A DNA stretch of 64,000 bases, taken from the NCBI RefSeq assembly GCF_017901135.1, contig NZ_CP072801.1:186001-250000 (forward strand). Direction: 5' to 3'. Made by a program: the position numbers and the translations under genes. The notes beneath the pieces were generated by a model. It was given only the letters and a program-made list of their open reading frames with translations. It was not told where the DNA came from and did no database searches. The stretch is from Thiothrix litoralis (lineage in GTDB: Bacteria > Pseudomonadota > Gammaproteobacteria > Thiotrichales > Thiotrichaceae). Position 1 is the first letter of the stretch; each line of letters starts with the position of its first letter. This document shows, piece after piece, positions 58,974 to 64,000 of the stretch.

Positions 58974-60125
58974 ATGCTAGCAAAACGCGCCTACCAATTC
59001 CGATTCTACCCAGACCCACAACAAGAAACGTTGCTGGCGCAGACGTTTGGTTGTGTGCGCTACGTGTATAACAGCATCTTGCGTTACCGTACCGATGCTT
59101 ACTATCAGGCTAATGAAAAGGTCAGTTACCTTGATGCTAATGCGCGGTTGACAGCCATCAAGAAGCTGCCCGAACTGCTTTTTCTGAACGACGTTTCCAG
59201 TGTTCCGCTGCAACAATGCTTGCGGAACCAACAAACCGCGTTCAAGAACTTTTTTGAGGGCAGGGCAAAATACCCTGTCTTCAAATCCAAAAAGCACCGA
59301 CAGTCGGCAGAATTTACTTACCGTGCTTTTACATTCCGCAACGGTGAATTGAAGCTGGCGAAGTGCGCTGCGCCGCTGGACATTCGATGGAGCCAGCCAC
59401 TTCCTGCTGCCCCGACCACCGTTACCGTGTCCAAAGATCAGGCCGGACGCTATTTCGTGTCTTGCTTGTGTGAATTTGAACCCACGCTGTTGCCCGTCAC
59501 CGACAAAAAGGCAGGCATCGACGTGGGCATCAAGGATTTGTTCGTCACCTCTGACGGTTTTAAGTCCGGCAATCCCCGCCACACTGCCCAACACGCGGCT
59601 AAACTGGCGAAGTATCAACGCCGTCTTGCCAAGAAGAAATTCGGCAGCAAGAATCGGCTGAAAGCCAAACGCAACGTTGCCCGTGTTCACGCGAAGATTT
59701 CCGATTGCCGTTCGGACAACTTACACAAACTGTCCCGCAGATTAATAAACGAGAACCAAGTGATCTGCGCTGAAAACCTCGCTGTGAAGAACATGATTAA
59801 GAACCCGACACTGGCCAAGCACATTGCGGATGCGAGTTGGGGGGAATTTACCCGCCAACTGGCGTACAAAGCCCACTGGGCAGGCAGGACGTATGTCGAA
59901 ATCGACCGTTTCTTCCCTTCCAGCAAACGCTGTAACGGCTGCGGGTTCGTGAAAGCAAACATGCCGCTGGACGTGCGGTCTTGGGAATGCCCGGAATGTG
60001 GCGCAACCCACGACCGTGACGTGAATGCAGCACGTAACATTTTAGCCGCCGGACTGGCGGTGCTAGCCTTTGGAGAGAATGTTAGTGGTGATGGCATTTC
60101 GGTGTCGTTGTCCTGTTCTCGATGA
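58974..60125 (+). CDS. tnpB: RNA-guided nuclease TnpB
   Basis: 383 aa, intact. It has the N-terminal helix-turn-helix start (YQFRFYPDPQQETLL), the RuvC acids Asp in AGIDVGIKDL, Glu in VICAENLAV and Asp in THDRDVNAARN, and the zinc ribbon CNGCG / CPECG. TnpB of this group cleaves DNA guided by an omega RNA made from the 3' end of the gene and the element's right end. The corresponding guide would begin at about 60165, inside the neighbouring synthase gene. Confidence 0.94.
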   Translation: MLAKRAYQFRFYPDPQQETLLAQTFGCVRYVYNSILRYRTDAYYQANEKVSYLDANARLTAIKKLPELLFLNDVSSVPLQQCLRNQQTAFKNFFEGRAKYPVFKSKKHRQSAEFTYRAFTFRNGELKLAKCAAPLDIRWSQPLPAAPTTVTVSKDQAGRYFVSCLCEFEPTLLPVTDKKAGIDVGIKDLFVTSDGFKSGNPRHTAQHAAKLAKYQRRLAKKKFGSKNRLKAKRNVARVHAKISDCRSDNLHKLSRRLINENQVICAENLAVKNMIKNPTLAKHIADASWGEFTRQLAYKAHWAGRTYVEIDRFFPSSKRCNGCGFVKANMPLDVRSWECPECGATHDRDVNAARNILAAGLAVLAFGENVSGDGISVSLSCSR

Positions 60126-60164
60126 ATTAGGAATCCCCTTCCTTTAGGGAGGGGAGGAAGTCAA
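60125..60164 (+). ncRNA. Predicted 3' part of the TnpB omega RNA
   Basis: Starts at the tnpB stop and includes the right-end hairpin (60135-60154) and GAGGAAGTCAA. In this family the omega RNA covers the tnpB 3' end and the right end, with the guide immediately beyond it. The 5' boundary was not determined, and the call is by analogy. Confidence 0.5.
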
Positions 60165-61415
60165 TCTGATTTCCTCGTTTTCCTGTGCAGGGCTGGACTC
60201 TGCCATCACGCCTGCGCCCGCTTGCACAAACAGGCGTTTGTCGTATTTGTACATGCCGCGAATGGTCAAGGCAAAGCGGCAATCACGCCCGGATACCCAG
60301 CCGACCGTACCGGCGAACAGCCCACGCGGGAATTGTTCCAGTTCACGGATCAGTTCAATGGAGGCAGCTTTCGGTACACCGCTGACCATGGCGCTAGGGA
60401 ATAGCGAGAGCATGGCGTCGATACAGTGTTTGTCTTCTGCCAGTTCGCCGCTCAGTTCCGAACTCAGGTGCATGACATTCTTTTGCTGAATCACATCCAG
60501 CAGGCGGTTGATGACCAACGAACCCGGCTCACAGTGCGGATGCAGTTCGCTCATCATCTGCACCAGCGCGAGGGTGTGTTCCGCCAGTTCCTTGCGGTCG
60601 TTGAGCAAGGCTTGGGCGATGCGCTGGTTTTCTGCCGGGTTGGCGCTACGGGTTTTGGTGCCTGCCAGCGGGTTGGCGGCAACCTTGCCATTATCTACCT
60701 TCACCAGCAGTTCGGGGGAGGCAATAGCAGCACCGACAGTGCCAAAATCCATCAGTACCGCATCGGCGTATTTCTGGCGCAGGCAGTATTCGGCAAATAA
60801 ATCCAGCAGGTCAGCATCGTAGTCAAAGCCCAAATAACGTGACAGGACTACCTTGGTAACGTTACCGGTAAGGGCTTGTGTGGCGGTATCAACTGCTTGC
60901 ATCAAGCGTTGTTCCGAATAACCCACATCGGGGGATACGGGGCATAAAGCGGTGGCTGGGCAAGGCGGGGCTTGCAGGGCAAGATCGAGCAGGCGGTTAT
61001 CAGCACCAAAATACTCCATCTGTCCATCCTCTACGCACAAACGGTGTTCGGGGATAAAAAACTGTACCAGCGGGAAAGTGGTGCTGTTATCCGGGGCAAT
61101 GCCTTGCTGGCTATCCCAAGCATCAAAGCCAACATAACCGAAGGCTTTACTGTTAAGGGCGGCAGCCTGATCGCCGATGCGTTTGAGCGCGGCTACCCAG
61201 TCGGTGTCTGTTTCCCCATCCAGCAGAGCGATGTGTTCCTTGGCTTGCCAGCCGATTTCTGCCCGGCCTGTGTGAATATGCAGGTAGTAAGGGGCTTGGA
61301 TAATGCCTTGTTGCCGCAGCCAGTGCAGGATAGCAACCGGGTCAGGGGCGGCAGCGCTGGTTTTTCTAGCCTTGCCGAACCGTTGATAGGTTTCGTAGTC
61401 GAGGATTTTGCTCAT
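60144..61415 (-). CDS. Salicylate/isochorismate synthase, chorismate-binding enzyme
   Basis: 423 aa. The chorismate-utilising domain covers residues about 170-415: TKVVLSRYLGFDYDADLLDL, ASPELLVKV, NPLAGTKTR, SGVPKAASIELIREL, FALTIRGM and QAGAGVMAESSPAQE. The arrangement and NPLAGTKTR resemble MbtI/Irp9 salicylate synthases, and MenF/PchA-type isochorismate synthesis is possible. The last about six residues (LTSSPP) come from the IS right end, so the original C-terminus is lost. The active residues lie before the change, so the protein may still work. Confidence 0.85.
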   Translation of the reverse strand: MSKILDYETYQRFGKARKTSAAAPDPVAILHWLRQQGIIQAPYYLHIHTGRAEIGWQAKEHIALLDGETDTDWVAALKRIGDQAAALNSKAFGYVGFDAWDSQQGIAPDNSTTFPLVQFFIPEHRLCVEDGQMEYFGADNRLLDLALQAPPCPATALCPVSPDVGYSEQRLMQAVDTATQALTGNVTKVVLSRYLGFDYDADLLDLFAEYCLRQKYADAVLMDFGTVGAAIASPELLVKVDNGKVAANPLAGTKTRSANPAENQRIAQALLNDRKELAEHTLALVQMMSELHPHCEPGSLVINRLLDVIQQKNVMHLSSELSGELAEDKHCIDAMLSLFPSAMVSGVPKAASIELIRELEQFPRGLFAGTVGWVSGRDCRFALTIRGMYKYDKRLFVQAGAGVMAESSPAQENEEIRLTSSPP

Positions 61416-61451
61416 GGATGGCCTCTCTTGCTCCTTACCCGGTGATCATTG

Positions 61452-63407
61452 TCATGGCTTGTTGCTTGGTTTTGACAGTTGGCGTAACGGTGACAATGCC
61501 TTGCTCATGGCGGCGGTGACACCCGAGCCATACAGCACCAACGCGGCCGTCATGCCGAAATGAAACAGGAATACCCCACCAATCAGCACGCTGCCGGGGA
61601 TGTAGGCTATGCGCATAGTTTGGTTGAGGTTTTTGTTGAAACCGTCAGCAATCTCGAACAACTGATCGAGTTGCTGTAAGGATTGATTCATCAGCACGAT
61701 TTGCGCACTGTCGGTCGCAACAGACGTTGCGCCCCGCAGCGATACCGAGACATCGGCCTGTTGCAGGGCAATTGCATCGTTGATGCCGTCGCCGACGAAA
61801 CACACGGTGCGCCCGGCTTCCTGTAATTCACGGATCTTGTCGGCTTTGCCTTCCGGCAGGACTTCTGCAAACACATCGTCAATTCCCAGCCGTCGCGCCA
61901 AATGCTCAGTAGGTTGCCGATGGTCGCCGGAAAGGATGCACAGTTTCAGGCCGCGCTGGTGCAGTTTGTTAACCAGTTCCACCGTGTCAGGGCGCAGTTG
62001 TGCCTGCAATTCGAGTGCACCGGCCAATTGCCCGTTGACTGCCACGAAAATCAGTGAGTTGCCGCTGGTTTGGCAATTCACCTTGACCTCTTCCAGCGTG
62101 GCGGGGATTTCAACGCCGACTTGTTGCATGAAACGCTGGCTGCCGACCTGAAGCGTATTGCCCTGATGGTTGACTTGTACGCCGAAGCCGACGGTGTAGG
62201 CGGCGTCATCAGGAGGTGTCATTTCCAGCCCGTGCCATTCGGCGGCGGCAAGAATAGCGTTGGCGACTGGGTGGGTTTGGCGGTGTTCAGCCAGTGCCGC
62301 AAATGTCAGTACCTCAGCTTCCGGCCAGTCCGCGCAGCAATGGATGCTGCTAACTTCAGGCTGTTCCAGCGTGAGTGTGCCGGTCTTGTCGAAGACGACG
62401 GTATCGACGCTGTGCAGTTTTTCTAGCGAACGTCCGTCCTTGATCAGAATGCCGTGGTGGGAAGCTAGGTTCAGGTGGCTGAGCATACTCAAAGGCCCGG
62501 AGAAAAACAGGGTGGAACCGAAACCGCTGTTCATGATGGCGGCGGCTCCCGCAGGGCCAATCGTTACCATCGCCAGACCACTAGCAGCCAAGACAGGGAG
62601 TGTCAACTTGTCGGCCAGTTGTTCGCTGCGAGCTTCGTGTTCGAGCCGTTGAGCGGTCATGTTGCACAAGATATTGCCGATTTGTGCTGCCGCCGTATCA
62701 TTTCCGGTCTGTTCGACCTGCACGTAAATTTTACCTGTCAGCACCAGCGTGTTGGCGAACACGGTGTCGTCCAAGGTTTTTTCAACCGGCTGGGCTTCCC
62801 CTGTCAGCACATGCTGGTCAATGGTTGCTGCACCTTCAGTAATATGCCCATCGACCGGGATGGTTTGCCCGGCAGACAGGATAATGATGTCGCCGACCTG
62901 CACTTCGGCAAAGCTGACTTCCGTTTCCATTCCAGCCACTTGTATCCACACCGTAGTGGGCGGCTGCAAGGCAAATGTGTTCATCATTGCAGCCTGAGAA
63001 TAGGCTTCGGTGCGGGCAGCGAGCTTGAAGGCGGAAAAGACTACGACCACTATCAGGCTGCTGACCACGTAATACCCAGCAGCCAAGCTGCTAAAGATTG
63101 ACAGGGTTGCTACCAAACGGTATTTGAATCGCCGTTCTTCAAGCAAAATACGGAAGTTACGGCGAAACAATGGCCACATGAGTGCAAGCAAACTGGCAGC
63201 ACTTACCCAAGACAGGGGGGGGTAAACCACTGCCCCTAACAGGGCAAGTTTGACAGTGAGCAGTGCTCTGCCGATGCGTCGGTTGATCAGGTTGCGTGGC
63301 AAACCCCGTCCTTCAGGTCGGGGAGGATAGCGCGGGTGGCGAAGCCGCCCTATGTTCGGTAGTTTTGTCGGATAATCCGCGCAGTTTAACGCAGAATACC
63401 CACTCAA
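61452..63407 (-). CDS. P1B-like P-type ATPase, N-terminus lost to an IS1341-type element
   Basis: Read as 651 aa, but the first about 37 residues come from IS left-end sequence and the genuine part starts near RNLINRRIG, at about 63293. It has MTGEAQP-like VLTGEAQPVEK (TGEA for TGES), VFDKTGTLTLEQP and VGDGINDAIALQQADV. Where P1B pumps have CPC it reads SGPLSMLSHLNLAS. Compared with the 750-aa paralogue at 45567 it has lost about 130 N-terminal residues. The core is intact, so activity cannot be excluded, but its native start and promoter are gone. Confidence 0.8.
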   Translation of the reverse strand: MSGYSALNCADYPTKLPNIGRLRHPRYPPRPEGRGLPRNLINRRIGRALLTVKLALLGAVVYPPLSWVSAASLLALMWPLFRRNFRILLEERRFKYRLVATLSIFSSLAAGYYVVSSLIVVVVFSAFKLAARTEAYSQAAMMNTFALQPPTTVWIQVAGMETEVSFAEVQVGDIIILSAGQTIPVDGHITEGAATIDQHVLTGEAQPVEKTLDDTVFANTLVLTGKIYVQVEQTGNDTAAAQIGNILCNMTAQRLEHEARSEQLADKLTLPVLAASGLAMVTIGPAGAAAIMNSGFGSTLFFSGPLSMLSHLNLASHHGILIKDGRSLEKLHSVDTVVFDKTGTLTLEQPEVSSIHCCADWPEAEVLTFAALAEHRQTHPVANAILAAAEWHGLEMTPPDDAAYTVGFGVQVNHQGNTLQVGSQRFMQQVGVEIPATLEEVKVNCQTSGNSLIFVAVNGQLAGALELQAQLRPDTVELVNKLHQRGLKLCILSGDHRQPTEHLARRLGIDDVFAEVLPEGKADKIRELQEAGRTVCFVGDGINDAIALQQADVSVSLRGATSVATDSAQIVLMNQSLQQLDQLFEIADGFNKNLNQTMRIAYIPGSVLIGGVFLFHFGMTAALVLYGSGVTAAMSKALSPLRQLSKPSNKP

Positions 63408-64000
63408 GCCGCTCTTGTTTAGCTACACTCCGAAGATGCAACGACACCAAGCCTTCAAATACGAACTCATGCCCAATGGTGAAACACAGCGTCAACTGCG
63501 CCGTTTTGCTGGGTCATGCCGCTTCGTTTACAACAAGGCATTAGCGTTGCAGCAAGCCAATCATGAAGCGGGTGAAAATTCATCGGTTACGTCGCAATGG
63601 CCAAGCATCTGACAGCATGGCGTAACGGCACAGAAACCCCTTGGCTGAAAGATGCCCCCGTTCATCCCCTGCAACACGCACTCAAAGACCTCGACAAGGC
63701 TTACCAAAACTTTTTCGCCAAACGTGCCGACTTCCCCCGCTTCAAACGCAAAGGCAGTGGTGATAGCTTCCGTTACCCCGACCCCAAACAAATCAAGCTC
63801 GACCCAGGCAGTAGCCGAATTTTTCTGCCGAAACTGGGCTGGATACGCTACCTCAACAGCCGCGATGTCACGGTTTCCAGCAAGGGCAGCCAATGGTTTG
63901 TCAGCATCCAAACTCAGCGGGAAGTGGAAAAAATCGCCTCTCAAGCCACGACAGCCATCGGCATCGACCTGGGTATAGCCCGTTTTGCCACGTTCTCCGA
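63298..64000 (+). mobile_element. Second IS1341-type element, left part
   Basis: The left end holds CCCCGTCC-TTCA-GGTCGGGG (63304-63323), then a GGCG/GCC stem. Both ends of similar type occur at 58838. The right end lies beyond the window. The element has inserted into the P-type ATPase gene. The left boundary is approximate. Confidence 0.8.
63436..64000 (+). pseudogene. tnpB: Frameshifted tnpB (partial)
   Basis: Starts MQRHQAFKYELMPNGETQRQ, a typical TnpB start. It runs to EAGEN, where GAAAATTC seems to have lost one A relative to GAAAAATTC. The correct continuation (KFIGYVAMAKHLTAWRNG) is in the next frame and continues to IGIDLGIARFATFS at the edge, including the first RuvC Asp. It is distinct from the intact TnpB at 58974. 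Either decayed, or needing ribosomal frameshifting on the A run. Confidence 0.8.

Larger units (their letters stand above)
58838..60164 (+). mobile_element. IS1341-type element (IS200/605 group, TnpB only)
   Basis: The left end holds the hairpin CCCCGTCC-TTCA-GGGCGGGG (58847-58866) and a second stem GTCGGC/GCCGAC at 58878. The right end holds CCCCTTCC-TTTA-GGGAGGGG (60135-60154) followed by GAGGAAGTCAA. It carries tnpB only, no TnpA transposase. The right end supplies the last residues of the neighbouring synthase gene. The exact ends and the target motif could not be fixed by eye. Confidence 0.82.

Noticed and set aside
1-64000. CRISPR arrays, rRNA and tRNA genes
   Set aside because: No regularly spaced repeats and no recognisable tRNA or rRNA sequence were seen on either strand, though short tRNAs could be missed by eye.

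Overview
The window reads as the chromosome of a Gram-negative gammaproteobacterium. It carries LPS genes (two LpxL-family acyltransferases, hldE), ferrochelatase, glutamate racemase and SlyD, with GC-rich, high-GC3 housekeeping genes. The gene mix would suit a Thiothrix-like sulfur bacterium, but that placement is an inference. No rRNA, tRNA or CRISPR array was recognised.

Layout. (1) 1-7547 is part of a type III secretion locus. On the complement strand are sctR (cut by the edge), sctQ and a protein whose C-terminal half resembles Bacillus protein-glutamine gamma-glutamyltransferase (Tgl). Divergently transcribed are a secretin fragment holding only N-domains, sctD, sctE, a candidate needle gene, sctG, sctI and sctJ. 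(2) 7544-13791 is housekeeping. (3) 13875-21419 is an arsenic-type region: arsR, a permease with a Cys-Ser-Cys motif, a Cys-rich protein and a mini-thioredoxin. The ArsJ-associated GAPDH and arsJ follow, separated by two transglutaminase-like genes. (4) 21484-26172 is hldE, an FAD oxidoreductase, membrane proteins and a GNAT. (5) 26188-30741 is an AT-rich, toxin-antitoxin-laden accessory stretch (HipBA, Phd/PIN, DUF2281), with a 62-bp direct repeat near each end.

(6) 32497-52961 is a 20.5-kb island containing a three-protein, three-module nonribosomal peptide synthetase (C-A-T-E / C-A-T / docking-C-A-T-reductase). It also carries an unlisted 45-aa ORF, a P1B-like P-type ATPase without a CPx motif, an ABC membrane domain without ATPase, a type II thioesterase, a frameshifted small gene, a DUF481 protein, a P-type ATPase pseudo-enzyme and a RHH/PIN toxin-antitoxin pair. 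The island is bounded by near-identical inverted copies of a Sir2 gene. Its likely product is an N-capped D-X-Pro-Y peptide released reductively as an aldehyde or alcohol. A 20-bp directly repeated operator-like sequence lies both before the synthetase operon and between the DUF481 and pseudo-ATPase genes, which suggests shared control.

(7) 52988-57349 holds the intact Sir2 gene, a soluble Clp-type AAA + M41 (FtsH-type) protease fusion, an unknown gene and an EamA transporter. Parts of this block were duplicated, inverted and deleted to give the copy at 31455-32496. (8) 57365-64000 is mobile-element debris: a 174-bp MITE-like element, a stranded IS200/605 right end, and two IS1341-type (TnpB-only) elements. 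These interrupt a second biosynthetic set made of an SDR, a salicylate/isochorismate synthase and a second CPx-less P-type ATPase that has lost its N-terminus to the right-hand TnpB element. The second set probably belongs functionally with the synthetase island, since its ATPase is a paralogue of the island's two.
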